This document shows positions 28,542 through 38,504 of a DNA stretch of 64,000 bases, piece by piece. A program made the translations under genes and the position numbers. Every line of letters starts with the position of its first letter. The stretch's first letter is position 1. Below the pieces are notes generated by a model that was given only the letters and a program-made list of their open reading frames with translations, did not search any database and was not told the origin of the DNA. The stretch covers positions 372,001-436,000 of the forward strand of contig JANXBN010000001.1 in assembly GCA_025060635.1 (NCBI GenBank), read 5' to 3'. This stretch comes from Candidatus Kryptonium sp. (GTDB lineage: Bacteria; Bacteroidota; Ignavibacteria; Kryptoniales; Kryptoniaceae).

Positions 28542-28584
28542 TTAATGTGTGAAAATTCAAACAAAACAAAGGAATATATTTAAA

Positions 28585-30468
28585 ATGAAAAGAGCAACTG
28601 CTTTAATCGTTTTATTATTACTTTCTTTTTCTGTTGAGTTTCTCTTAACACAGACGAGATTTAATTTAAAAGCTACATATTCTCCTCCTGTTGGTGATAC
28701 GACAAAGTGGTATGCTGCGGGAGGTCCTATGCATGTTCGCTCAGTAAAGGCTGGATTTGATACTGATAGAGATGGGAAAATTGAGGTAGTAGCAACAGAT
28801 TATTATTATTCAAGGGTTCACTTATTTGAGCATGTTGGCAGAGATACTCTTGAACTTGTGTGGTCATCTCCAGCAATAGGGCCAGCGAGAGTTGGTCGCA
28901 ATTCAACCCCAAGAGATGTGGTTATTACTGATTTGGATGGCGATGGGCTTTTAGAAATTACTTTTGCAGTTGGTAATGTTGATGCTACTGATAGACCCGT
29001 AAGAGGTATATATGTATATGAGTGGAGAGGAACCGTTGGTGTTAATAGTTATGGTGATCCGGCGAAGACAGAATTTTTCGGCGCGTCTCTTTATTATGCT
29101 CCGCCAGATTCATTCGTTAGGTTCACAGTGCAATCGCTCGGAGTTGACGATGTTGATGGAGATAATAAACAAGAGTTGATAGTTGTAAAAGATGATGCAA
29201 ACAACACAAGAGAAGATGTATATATAATTTACTCGCTTGAAGGTACGGCAGTAGAAGATCCATTTTCCACACTGAAAACGGAGTTTTTCATTAGCCCAAG
29301 AGCTGGATATGGAAGCGGTAGCCCATGGGCATTTGCTATCGCTGATCTTGATGGGGACAGGAAAAAGGAGATTGTGTTTAATCCATATAACTTTCAAAAT
29401 GTTTTCATAGTGAAAGCAGTTGGACCAGATAGGTATGTTATAGCGGACACAACTTCACCGAAAAGGTTCTATCATGCTTCACCTGGTGCAGATGGGGTAA
29501 GCCTTCTTGGCGCTGCTGTTATTGATATTGATAGAGATGGTAATGACGAAGTTTTTCTTGTTAGATTTCCTGGAGATCAACTACATATAGTCAATTACAA
29601 TCCTGGAGATAATGTTCTTGAAGTTGATTCAACGAAGGTTGTAAAGTTATTCCAACATGTATCTGCTGGGAGAACGGTGTTCTCTGTCTTCGCAGGCAAT
29701 CAAGATGGGGACAACAGACCGAACTTATATATTGCTGGAATATCTGGATACGATGTAATTGAGGTTACATATAATGGTGGTAATATATTGGATTCAAGTA
29801 GTTATTCAATTAGAGTTTTGTATTCCGGAGATTCTCTTGATGTCATAACTCCGACGGCGAATATCAGAGATACATTATTTGTGATTGATTCACTTGGATT
29901 TAGATATAGGCGTGCCTTCAGGAATGAAGATTTCTTCGTTGCTCGTTTAGCAGTTGGAGCAAATGTTGACCTTGATAGAAATATGAAGCGTGAAATTGTC
30001 CTCGGCTATCAAAGCATTCCTGATAGCGTAACTATGAAACATATTCGCTACGATGCAACTTCTGGTAGATTTTTAACTGATACAACCTACAGGGCTCCAA
30101 ATACATTTAATAGAAGGATAATAAGAGTTCTTGAATCTGATGTGCCAACTGGCATCAGGGTTAGAGATGTGGTTGTTGTAACTCCAGATGATTACGAACT
30201 TTATCAGAATTATCCAAATCCATTTAATCCATACACAAATATATCGTTTTATTTGCCCATTGATAAAAAGATAAGCTTGATAATATATGATGTCACAGGT
30301 CGCGAGGTAATTAGGTTAATTGACGAGCAGGAGTTTCCGAAAGGGAAACATAATGTTGTTTGGGATGGAAAGGACCAAAATGGTAAACCAGTTGCAAGTG
30401 GAACTTATTTCTACAAACTTAAATTTGGAAACTTTGAAAAGACAAGGAAAATGATGCTTGTTAAATAG
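28585..30468 (+). CDS. secreted FG-GAP-type T9SS cargo protein, paralogue
   Basis: The 627-residue product has a signal peptide, repeated Asp-rich loops ('DTDRDGKIE', 'DLDGDGLLE', 'DVDGDNKQE', 'DLDGDRKKE', 'DIDRDGNDE') in a propeller-like body, and a C-terminal T9SS sorting domain ('NYPNPFNPYTNISF', 'LIIYDVTGREVIRLID', 'KPVASGTYFYKLKFG'). Domain order matches the gene upstream, so the pair probably arose by duplication, yet each has its own promoter and terminator. It should sit on the cell surface. The ligand is unknown. Confidence 0.9.
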   Translation: MKRATALIVLLLLSFSVEFLLTQTRFNLKATYSPPVGDTTKWYAAGGPMHVRSVKAGFDTDRDGKIEVVATDYYYSRVHLFEHVGRDTLELVWSSPAIGPARVGRNSTPRDVVITDLDGDGLLEITFAVGNVDATDRPVRGIYVYEWRGTVGVNSYGDPAKTEFFGASLYYAPPDSFVRFTVQSLGVDDVDGDNKQELIVVKDDANNTREDVYIIYSLEGTAVEDPFSTLKTEFFISPRAGYGSGSPWAFAIADLDGDRKKEIVFNPYNFQNVFIVKAVGPDRYVIADTTSPKRFYHASPGADGVSLLGAAVIDIDRDGNDEVFLVRFPGDQLHIVNYNPGDNVLEVDSTKVVKLFQHVSAGRTVFSVFAGNQDGDNRPNLYIAGISGYDVIEVTYNGGNILDSSSYSIRVLYSGDSLDVITPTANIRDTLFVIDSLGFRYRRAFRNEDFFVARLAVGANVDLDRNMKREIVLGYQSIPDSVTMKHIRYDATSGRFLTDTTYRAPNTFNRRIIRVLESDVPTGIRVRDVVVVTPDDYELYQNYPNPFNPYTNISFYLPIDKKISLIIYDVTGREVIRLIDEQEFPKGKHNVVWDGKDQNGKPVASGTYFYKLKFGNFEKTRKMMLVK

Positions 30469-30496
30469 CTATTTAGAAAGTTGATCTTAACAATTC

Positions 30497-30527
30497 AAGG
30501 GGCGTGAGAATATCACGCCCCTTTTTT
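30497..30527 (+). terminator. intrinsic terminator between convergent genes
   Basis: AAGGGGCGTGA (30497-30507) pairs with TCACGCCCCTT (30513-30523) around a 5-nt loop, and Ts run to 30527. The T run serves the plus-strand cargo gene. The minus-strand mannosidase ends 3 nt further on. Confidence 0.9.
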
Positions 30528-30529
30528 GT

Positions 30530-33500
30530 TTATCTGTAAATTTTTAATGTTACGATGGAATGAGGCTTAACTTTTAAAGTAATTTTTTCTTTTGAAAATT
30601 TTAGTTCGGATTTGTCTTCCTCAATGAAATTTGAAATGAAAACCTTTGAAGGGACAAATGGAAGAACAATTTCTCCTTCTGTGTCCTTCCCTTGAGATTC
30701 ATAGAACTGAAGCGTCCAAGCGTTTGCATCCTCAGATTTTTTTAAAACTGTCAAAATCAAATTTTCAGGCGCTAACTTAACAAATGAATAGTTTAAAACA
30801 GGCAAACTGCCGGAATGTTTGTCTGTGAGAATCGGAATTAGTGGATTATTGAAGTCATATGCAATGTTTGTTGTTTTTGCTTCTTTCCATGTCCCTTTGT
30901 GTGGATATAGAGCATATTCAATTGTATGAAAACCTCTATCGGCGGTTGGATCTGGCCAGTTAGGTGAACGTAAAAGTGAGAGTCGCATAACTGAACCTTT
31001 ACAGTCATAGCCATATTTTGAACCGTTGATCAAACTAACACCGTAATTTTTTTCTGATATATCAGCCCATCTCAAGGCAGGAACCTCAACTTTTGCACTA
31101 TCCCAAGAGTTTCTCATTTGTGTTGACCTTTGAATGTATCCATATGGGATTTCATATGTGGCGACTGTATCTTTCACCGAAAGCGGAAAAGCAACTTTAA
31201 ACATTATATTTTTCTCCCACCAATCAACATCTACTCTAAAATCAATTCGTTCAATCTTATCATAGAGAATTACATATTGTGTAAAGAAGCTTGTGGGGAA
31301 TGTTTCAGTTGGTGGATATGATCTTGTATCGGGTTTTCGGAAATCTCTATTAATTTTTAAAACAGAACGAACAGGTCCAGATTCAACAACCTCACAACCT
31401 CTAAAAGCTGAATGAAATTCAATGCCTGTCAATCCCACATTCCAAGCATCCCAAGCCGACGGTTTATCCTCAAGAAGTTGAAGTTTATTGCCAGGAGCAG
31501 TCAAAATTTGTTTGTCATATCTTTTATCAAAAATCCCACTTATCCAGCCGTTCGTTGTGTCAATTTCAACTTTGAAAAACCTGTTTTCAATCGTTGATTT
31601 TGTAATTTTAAGTTCGGTTTCAAATTTTGTAGGCTTTTGCTTTTTGAGTATATAGGTTTTGTAACCTATCGGTGGCACATTTTCAGCGATGAAGATAATT
31701 TTTCGTCTGCCTTCTTCAATTATGTTTTGAGATGCGATCTCTTTGCCAGACATATCAAAGATTGTGTATTCATTTTCATCAAAAGGTTTCATCTCAAGTT
31801 TAACGATATCAGTTCTCTCCCACGAGCTTGGGTTGAAGATTATTATCGGTTCTCCATCTTTGATTTCATTTGTGTTTATATTTTGAGCAACTTTTTCAAG
31901 CGAGCTTCTAATCTGGAAGTTAGTAAAGTTTTCAACCTCTTCGTAATCTTTTTTCGCATCAAAATAAACTTCCCTTATGCTTGAACCTGGAAGTATATCA
32001 TGGAATTGGTTGAAGATAAACTTAAGCCAGTATTTTTCAAATAATTGGTTGTCATAGTTGAAATCAAAAAGCGTCGCAATGGCTGAAAATTTCTCAGCGT
32101 TTGAAAGAGCAGTTTCAAGTTTTCGGTTGTATTTTTTTACATCTGAATGTGTTGTGTATGTTCCTTGATGATATTCAAGATAAAGCTCATCTCTCCATAC
32201 AGGTAAGTTTTTGAGGTCTTTTATTTGCAGTGTTTTAAAGTAATCAGAGACAGTGGAAAATTTTATCTCAGGGAAAATGTAAAGTTTTTTAAGTTCTTCA
32301 ATTCTCTTTAACATCTCCTCCGTTGGACCACCTCCGTGGTCTCCAACGCCGAAAAGAATCAACAGTTCTCTAAATCCAGTGTTTGCTTCAAATTGCCTAA
32401 GCCAGTCAATAAGACGAAACGGATTTTCAATTGTGTTGACATAGCTAAATGGAAAATATGTTAGGACTCTTGAACCATCTGGGCTTTCCCACCAGAATAA
32501 TCTATATGGGAAGACATTTCTCTCGTTCCAGTTAAGTTTCTGTGTTACGAATGCGGTTATATCAGCTTTTGCAAAGAAAGTTGGAAGCGTCCAAGTATAG
32601 CCAAAAGAATCGGGAATCCAACCAATCTCTGGTTTTACGCCAAGAACTTTTTGAAAATATCGTTGTGAATATAATAAATTGTGCATCCAGGATTCGCCCC
32701 CAGGAAGGTTGCAATCTGGCTCAATCCAGGTTCCACCGACAACTTCCCACTTACCAAGCTTTATTTGATTTTTTATTTCAGAAAAAAGATCAGGGTAAAG
32801 AGTTCGCATCCATTCATAATAAACAGCGGAACTTTGGGTATAAGTCAGGTGAGGATATTTCCGCATAAGATTTATAACAGAGTTGAAGGTATTTTTGCAA
32901 ACTTCAATTGTTTCTTTCACTCTCCAAAGCCATGCAGCATCAATGTGAGCGTTTGAGACGAAAATAAGCGTGAACCTTTTTGAAAACTCGCGGATAGGTG
33001 TGAGTTTCTTTTTTATTTTTTCAACCGAAAAAGCAAATTTCTCAAAATCTCCTTTTGAAAGCGAAGATAGATCAATTTCGGCAGAACTACTTTGTAATAA
33101 GTTATTTAGTTTAATTCTTTCCTCCCTTTTAATAGTTGATTTGTCAATTTTGGGATCGTGTCTTGTCATATCGTTTGTTTGATATGTGTCAAAGCTTAGG
33201 AGTTTTTGGGCAACTTTCAAACTTAAAGATAAATTTTTAATTTCGTTTACAATCTCTTTAACGCTTTCAATTTCAAATTCAGCTCTTAAAAGTCGTAGTG
33301 GTCCGCCCGTGTTAACTGCTTTAATTGCGAATGTGATCTCTTGCCCGGGTTTAATTTCACTTGTTAAGTCAAATTCACCATCCCATGGTATATATCCAAC
33401 ATATTTCTCATTAACCCAGAGATAGCCATAATCATCAACTGAAACCTTGAAAACTATTTTTCCACTTATTGCTTTACCGAGAAATTTTTCGGGGATCTTG

Positions 33501-33766
33501 AACTTTGACCTTATCCAACATGAATCAATATAAACCCTCTGCCCAAGTTTTAAGGTGTCCCATTTTGAGTCATCGTATTCTACCTTCGTTGGTTCATTTG
33601 TTTTCAAAGTAGAAAGACATTTTATGTCTGGACTTACCTTCCAAGTACGTATTGAGATCGTGCTCAAGGAATCAAGAATTGAAGTTACGCTGTCAACCTT
33701 TGATTTCGTTTGAGAAATTATTGAGGTGGAAAGGATGATGAAAAGGATGGTTAATTTTTTGAGCAT
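30530..33766 (-). CDS. glycoside hydrolase family 38 alpha-mannosidase
   Basis: The 1078-residue exported enzyme has a signal peptide (1-18). Its GH38 catalytic domain (about 265-560) has zinc ligands H274 and D276 in 'NAHIDAAWLW' and nucleophile D386 in 'GWIPDSFGY'. Later motifs are 'GVGDHGGGPTEEML' and 'FNQFHDILPGSSIREVY', followed by the middle three-helix and C-terminal beta-sandwich domains. The first 150 residues form a beta-rich domain ('VSVDDYGYLWVNEKYVGYI') like those of related mannosidases. It should remove alpha-mannose residues from glycans outside the cytoplasm. It stands alone, so the glycan source is unclear. Confidence 0.94.
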   Translation of the reverse strand: MLKKLTILFIILSTSIISQTKSKVDSVTSILDSLSTISIRTWKVSPDIKCLSTLKTNEPTKVEYDDSKWDTLKLGQRVYIDSCWIRSKFKIPEKFLGKAISGKIVFKVSVDDYGYLWVNEKYVGYIPWDGEFDLTSEIKPGQEITFAIKAVNTGGPLRLLRAEFEIESVKEIVNEIKNLSLSLKVAQKLLSFDTYQTNDMTRHDPKIDKSTIKREERIKLNNLLQSSSAEIDLSSLSKGDFEKFAFSVEKIKKKLTPIREFSKRFTLIFVSNAHIDAAWLWRVKETIEVCKNTFNSVINLMRKYPHLTYTQSSAVYYEWMRTLYPDLFSEIKNQIKLGKWEVVGGTWIEPDCNLPGGESWMHNLLYSQRYFQKVLGVKPEIGWIPDSFGYTWTLPTFFAKADITAFVTQKLNWNERNVFPYRLFWWESPDGSRVLTYFPFSYVNTIENPFRLIDWLRQFEANTGFRELLILFGVGDHGGGPTEEMLKRIEELKKLYIFPEIKFSTVSDYFKTLQIKDLKNLPVWRDELYLEYHQGTYTTHSDVKKYNRKLETALSNAEKFSAIATLFDFNYDNQLFEKYWLKFIFNQFHDILPGSSIREVYFDAKKDYEEVENFTNFQIRSSLEKVAQNINTNEIKDGEPIIIFNPSSWERTDIVKLEMKPFDENEYTIFDMSGKEIASQNIIEEGRRKIIFIAENVPPIGYKTYILKKQKPTKFETELKITKSTIENRFFKVEIDTTNGWISGIFDKRYDKQILTAPGNKLQLLEDKPSAWDAWNVGLTGIEFHSAFRGCEVVESGPVRSVLKINRDFRKPDTRSYPPTETFPTSFFTQYVILYDKIERIDFRVDVDWWEKNIMFKVAFPLSVKDTVATYEIPYGYIQRSTQMRNSWDSAKVEVPALRWADISEKNYGVSLINGSKYGYDCKGSVMRLSLLRSPNWPDPTADRGFHTIEYALYPHKGTWKEAKTTNIAYDFNNPLIPILTDKHSGSLPVLNYSFVKLAPENLILTVLKKSEDANAWTLQFYESQGKDTEGEIVLPFVPSKVFISNFIEEDKSELKFSKEKITLKVKPHSIVTLKIYR

Positions 33767-33883
33767 TTTTAACCGTGCCCTTTGTTGTTTTAGATTTTGC
33801 TTCTTTTAAAGATCAAAGCAAATTTTTTATTGTTTTCATCGGTATAAAAAGCAAGGCGACAGAGCAATCTCTTCCGAAGCAAT

Positions 33884-36800
33884 TTATTTTCTATCAAGGA
33901 CTTCTCTTACTTTTAAAGCTATAATTTCGTAAGAATATGGTTTCTGGATGATGTCAAAACCCTCAAGGCTTAAGTTTAAGCCGTTTATGCTATATCCAGT
34001 TGTGAATATCACCTTTATGTTTGATTTTATCTTAACCATTTCCCTCATTGCATCATAACCGTTCAAAATTGGCATAACTATGTCAAGGATGACAAGTTCA
34101 ATTTCATTTGATTTCTCTTTAAATATCTCAACCGCTTCAAGACCGTTGCTTGCCGAATAAACTTTATAGCCGAGATTTTGAAGTATATCTGTTATTGTTA
34201 TTCTCAATCTTTCTTCGTCTTCAGCAACAAGTATCGTTTCAGTACCACCTTTGATTTCAATCTTTTGCTCTTCTTTTTCAACTTCTTTTTCTTCTTCATA
34301 AACTGCTGGGAGATACACCTTGAATGTCGTTCCTTGTCCGACTTCACTGTAAACATTTACGAATCCACCATGTTGTTTTACGATGCCATAAACTATTGAA
34401 AGACCGAGCCCCGTGCCGTGTGGCTTGGTTGTGAAAAATGGTTCAAAAATTTTAGGTAATATATCCTTCTCTATACCAACTCCGTCATCTGTGACAGAAA
34501 GAACAACATAATCGCCTGGTTTTGCCTCAAGATGAAAATCGGAGTGTTCTTGATCTATATATCTTGTGTAGGTTTCAATTATTATTTTTCCTGCCCCCAG
34601 AATTGCTTCCTGTGCATTAATTATTAAATTTAAAAGAACTTGATTGATCAGAGTGGGATCTGCTTTTATGTTAGGAAGTTTTGGTGCAAGTATTAGCTCG
34701 ATCTTTACATTTTCACGAAGAGCTTTTAACATCACTTTAGTGAAATCGTTTATTAAGCTATTTAAATCAATTATTTTCATAACAGCGGGTTGCTCACGGC
34801 TGAAAATGAGAAGTTTTCTTGTGAATTCGCCAGTTTTCCTTATTGTTTGTTCAATTTCATTAAGTTTTTCTTTTGCTTTTTCTATATCTTGCGTTAAAAG
34901 TCGTCGGGCAAGTTGTGCGTTTCCAAGTATAACCGTCAAAGCGTTGTTGATATCATGTGCAACTCCGGCTGTTAATCGTCCAAGAGACTCCATCTTTTGT
35001 GATTGAAGAAGTTGCTGTTCAAGTGCTTTAACTTTTGTCACATCTCTCAATATACCTTGATAAGCAATTACATTTCCTTTTTCATCATATATTGGGATTG
35101 AAGTATCGTAAACAATTAGCTTTCTACCATCTTTTGTCTTTAGATGTAGTTCATAATCTTTTATGAAACCTTGGCTTTCTACAGCTTCAAGAGTTTTCTT
35201 TCTATCTTCGGGATTTTCATAAAGTTCCGTTGCTATGTCAACTTTTAGAATTTCTTCTTTTGAGGAATATCCGAAGAGTTCAACAAAAGCAGGATTTACA
35301 TCTACAAGCTTTCCTTCGGGGGTACTTATATAAATTGGATCTTTTGAGTCCTCAAAGAGTTTCCTGTATCTTTGTTCGGATTCACGAAGTGCTTTTTCAT
35401 TTTCGCTTCTTTGAATTGCAAGTCCGAGTATGTCTGTGAATGTTTTTATTGCATCTACTTCCGCTCCTTCCCATTCTCTCTCGTTTTGGCAATCGTTCAA
35501 GCTTATAAATCCCCACCATTTATCACCAACGAAAATCGGCGAAACGAGTATTGATCTAACCCCAAGAAAACTTAAAAACAATTGTTCTCTAAATGGGAAA
35601 TTCCTAATTAAACCACATATTGTGTCTTTTCTCCCGAGGATATCAATCCATCTGTCAAAACCAGTTAGTCTGTAAGAGATATTTTGTAGCTGTTCACTCT
35701 CTACATGTTTCTCCGTGGGCTTAGCGTACCAACTTGAAATTAAATTTGTCAAAAGTTCACCGTTTTTATCTTGGTTCTGAAAAATGTAAACGGAGCTTAC
35801 CCCCATTGCTTTCCCAATCTCTTCAATAAGTGAAGATATTTCGGTTCTCCAATCAATTGCTTTGAGCAATATTCCGGCAGAATAATTTATTGTTTTCAAA
35901 ACTTTCTCTCTTTGCAGAAGTTTTTTCTCAATTTCTTTTAGTGAAGTTATGTCAATTATTATTCCTAAAGTTTTGTGTGCTTCTCCAGTATCATCACGAA
36001 TTATGTATGCGTAATCAAGACAATGGATTATGCTTCCATCTTTTTTTCTAATTCTGTATTCGGTTTCAAATGTTGAAAGGTTAGTTTCTAATGCTTTGCT
36101 AACCTTTGATATTACAATATCAATGTCATCAGGGTGAATAAAAGCCTTCCAGCTAAATTTTTCTTTTTCAAAATCCTCTTTCTTTAGTCCGAAGATTGCC
36201 TCAACATCACCTTCCCAAGTTGTTATATCGTTTTTAAGATCCCATTCATAGACAACTTCTTTCATCGCAAGGATTATTTTTTCAAATTTGTCGTGCCATT
36301 TAGTTAGCTCAATTTCAATTAATTTTTTGCCGATCGCAAAGGAAAGCTGATAAGAGGTTGCAAGGATTATATTTATTTCTTCCTGGGTAAATTCGTGAGG
36401 CTCCTCATAATAAATCATGAACTTACCGATAAGTTTTCCTCTGAAAACAAGGGGTATAAAACCAAGTGCTTTAATTCCTTCATTTAAAATTGTCTTCTTC
36501 AAATCGTCAGGGATAGTTTTATCTTTTTCAACATCATTTATCAAAATCGGTTGTGGATTTGGGTCACTAGGTTTCCAAGGCGAATGCCCTTCAACAGCCT
36601 TTCTATAATTTTCTGAAAGCCCAGCCCATGCTTTAAATCTCATCACTCCATCTGGATCAATAAGCAAGATTGATGCTTTATTTATATTCAAGATTTTTAG
36701 AATCCCGTTCAATGCTTGTTGATAAACTTCTTCTATTGATTCAGAGCGGATGGCTATATTTGCGAGATTGTAAAGTGTTTCTGTGGCGCTAAGCTGTTTC

Positions 36801-37402
36801 GCAAGCTTTTGCTCTGTTTTCGTTCGCTTTCGGACTTCCTCCATTAACCTTGCTGATGGTATATTTGTCAATATTGCAAAAATAAAAAAGATAACTATAT
36901 AGGAAGCCATCAAGGTAAATCTTTCAACATCAGAGATTTGGAGAGTGAAAATTGTGGGATGATAAATGCCGTATTTTTCAAGTAATGTAAGAACTATAAC
37001 AGATATTGAACTTAATGCCGAAAGAACAACTGTTCTTGTTGGACCTCCGAAAAGCCCATTAAAAACTATTACAATAAGATAAAGAAAACCTATGTAGATA
37101 AACGAAGTCCCACCTACATAGTAAACAACGATGCTTATAACGATTATATCAACTATGTTGGTTACAAACAAAACCCTATCGGCGCTTTTTAAGATTCTTT
37201 GCCAAAAACGATACGGTTGATTTATAAGCGATTCAAATAACGCAGAAGCTATGAAGACATGAATTGGTAGTGAAAGATTAAAAATGAAATTTAAAGTTAT
37301 AAAAGTGATAGCGAGAGCAATTGATGCAATTAATCTTGCCTTAATTGAGTAACTGCGGACAAAATCAATAAAATTCTGATTTGATTGGTTAGATTGTTGC
37401 AT
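33884..37402 (-). CDS. membrane hybrid histidine kinase with GAF and PAS domains
   Basis: The 1172-residue sensor kinase has an N-terminal membrane region of about five or six helices (20-190), GAF (about 210-365), PAS (about 375-495, 'FIHPDDIDIVISKV'), a second GAF (about 505-670) and a second PAS (about 680-800). HisKA follows with phospho-acceptor H816 in 'GVAHDINN', then the ATPase (N box 'NLIINAQEA', 'DDGVGI', 'GTGLGLSIVYG') and a C-terminal receiver with D1107 in 'VILDIVMP'. The receiver has no output domain, so phosphate probably passes to a separate regulator or tunes the kinase. No partner gene is adjacent. Confidence 0.93.
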   Translation of the reverse strand: MQQSNQSNQNFIDFVRSYSIKARLIASIALAITFITLNFIFNLSLPIHVFIASALFESLINQPYRFWQRILKSADRVLFVTNIVDIIVISIVVYYVGGTSFIYIGFLYLIVIVFNGLFGGPTRTVVLSALSSISVIVLTLLEKYGIYHPTIFTLQISDVERFTLMASYIVIFFIFAILTNIPSARLMEEVRKRTKTEQKLAKQLSATETLYNLANIAIRSESIEEVYQQALNGILKILNINKASILLIDPDGVMRFKAWAGLSENYRKAVEGHSPWKPSDPNPQPILINDVEKDKTIPDDLKKTILNEGIKALGFIPLVFRGKLIGKFMIYYEEPHEFTQEEINIILATSYQLSFAIGKKLIEIELTKWHDKFEKIILAMKEVVYEWDLKNDITTWEGDVEAIFGLKKEDFEKEKFSWKAFIHPDDIDIVISKVSKALETNLSTFETEYRIRKKDGSIIHCLDYAYIIRDDTGEAHKTLGIIIDITSLKEIEKKLLQREKVLKTINYSAGILLKAIDWRTEISSLIEEIGKAMGVSSVYIFQNQDKNGELLTNLISSWYAKPTEKHVESEQLQNISYRLTGFDRWIDILGRKDTICGLIRNFPFREQLFLSFLGVRSILVSPIFVGDKWWGFISLNDCQNEREWEGAEVDAIKTFTDILGLAIQRSENEKALRESEQRYRKLFEDSKDPIYISTPEGKLVDVNPAFVELFGYSSKEEILKVDIATELYENPEDRKKTLEAVESQGFIKDYELHLKTKDGRKLIVYDTSIPIYDEKGNVIAYQGILRDVTKVKALEQQLLQSQKMESLGRLTAGVAHDINNALTVILGNAQLARRLLTQDIEKAKEKLNEIEQTIRKTGEFTRKLLIFSREQPAVMKIIDLNSLINDFTKVMLKALRENVKIELILAPKLPNIKADPTLINQVLLNLIINAQEAILGAGKIIIETYTRYIDQEHSDFHLEAKPGDYVVLSVTDDGVGIEKDILPKIFEPFFTTKPHGTGLGLSIVYGIVKQHGGFVNVYSEVGQGTTFKVYLPAVYEEEKEVEKEEQKIEIKGGTETILVAEDEERLRITITDILQNLGYKVYSASNGLEAVEIFKEKSNEIELVILDIVMPILNGYDAMREMVKIKSNIKVIFTTGYSINGLNLSLEGFDIIQKPYSYEIIALKVREVLDRK

Positions 37403-37482
37403 TTTAAGTTTGATTTTAATTTTAAAATTTTATCGCCCTTGAGCCTAATTTGGCTTATATCTACAATTAAAGACAATTGACA

Positions 37483-38400
37483 TCATTTGCAATTCCCTTT
37501 TGTAAAGTAGTCAAAAATAATTCTTGAAATTTCCGCGATAGCGAGGTGACCTTTGCTATCAACAGCATACGAGACCTCAGAAAGCTCATCACAGAAAATA
37601 GCAACCGCATAGGTTACACATTTTGCATACACAAGACCGATATCAGCTCTCATCTTGTCAATTGCGCCAGTTTTATGTGCAACCACAACATTTTCGGGCA
37701 GGTATCTTTTCATCATCTCGTCGTCCTGAGTGTTTTTCATAATGTTAATTATTTCTGCTGAAACTTCCGGATTTATAACTTTTCCATTAGCGAGAAGTTC
37801 TAAAAGTTTAATCATATCGTTTGGTGTCGTATAACCCACGCCGAACCTGATTGCTTCCGGGGTTCTCTTTTTTGTTTTGAAGGACATCAGCTTGTTTAAA
37901 ATTTTTGTATTGTTGAGTCCAAGTTCTCTCATTCTATTATTTACTGCGTCAAGTTTTGCATCGTGTTCATCGGCAAAGCTGTCAAGCACAAGATTCGTTG
38001 CAGTATTGTCGCTTAAAATGATCATCAGGACGGCAGCATCAATTAATTTAAGTTTTGCTTCATTGTAAAAATATTGAAGAACACCGGAACCACCATATTT
38101 GAGAGAATCTGTAAGTAAGACGAGAGTATCTTTTTTAAGTTTTCCTTCCTCAAACTTGTAAAAAAGTTCAACAAGCACCGGAACTTTTATTACGCTCGCT
38201 GTGGGGAAAAGTGAATCTGCATTGATTTGTATTGTTTCGCCAGTTATAAAATTTTTTGCAGAAACTCCAAGTCGCCCTACGCCATATTTCTTCGCTGTTT
38301 GATTGATTTTTGAAACCAATTCGTCAGTCGTGATGGTTAACCGTGAGGAGGTGCAAGATACGAAGATAAAGGCAAGTAGAAATGTAAAAATTCTATTCAT
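37483..38400 (-). CDS. beta-lactamase-fold serine hydrolase (class A-like)
   Basis: The 305-residue exported protein, possibly a lipoprotein (Cys16 in FVSC), has the class A serine motifs: S69-x-x-K72 (ASVIK), S130-D131-N132 and K243-T244-G245 in 'AHKTG'. The omega-loop Glu expected near residue 166 in the E-x-x-L-N motif is not visible. Instead there is 'RTPEAIRFGVGYTTPNDM', seen in beta-lactamase-related proteins. It may therefore bind or slowly hydrolyse peptidoglycan-like substrates rather than act as an efficient penicillinase. It is divergent from the peroxiredoxin gene. Confidence 0.85.
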   Translation of the reverse strand: MNRIFTFLLAFIFVSCTSSRLTITTDELVSKINQTAKKYGVGRLGVSAKNFITGETIQINADSLFPTASVIKVPVLVELFYKFEEGKLKKDTLVLLTDSLKYGGSGVLQYFYNEAKLKLIDAAVLMIILSDNTATNLVLDSFADEHDAKLDAVNNRMRELGLNNTKILNKLMSFKTKKRTPEAIRFGVGYTTPNDMIKLLELLANGKVINPEVSAEIINIMKNTQDDEMMKRYLPENVVVAHKTGAIDKMRADIGLVYAKCVTYAVAIFCDELSEVSYAVDSKGHLAIAEISRIIFDYFTKGNCK

Positions 38401-38504
38401 TTTCAGAGAAAGTGTTTTTTTGAAAAATTAATTTTTTTGCCAAAATTAATCAAGTAGACCTTGAATTAGCGGTTCTAAAACTAAAACAAATAACGGAGTA
38501 AATC

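Noticed and set aside
28549-28584. GTG start at 28549 for the second FG-GAP gene
   Set aside because: It coincides with the predicted RNA start and adds a polar extension before the signal peptide; ATG 28585 is better.
31637-31984. 115-codon frame opposite the GH38 gene, and similar long frames opposite the kinase and ribD genes
   Set aside because: They lie wholly inside well-supported genes on the other strand, lack family motifs and are expected from AT-rich codon use.
33797-33822. Hairpin TTTGCTT/AAGCAAA followed by Ts between the mannosidase and kinase genes
   Set aside because: The T run lies on the plus strand, where no gene is transcribed. On the minus strand it lacks a U tract.
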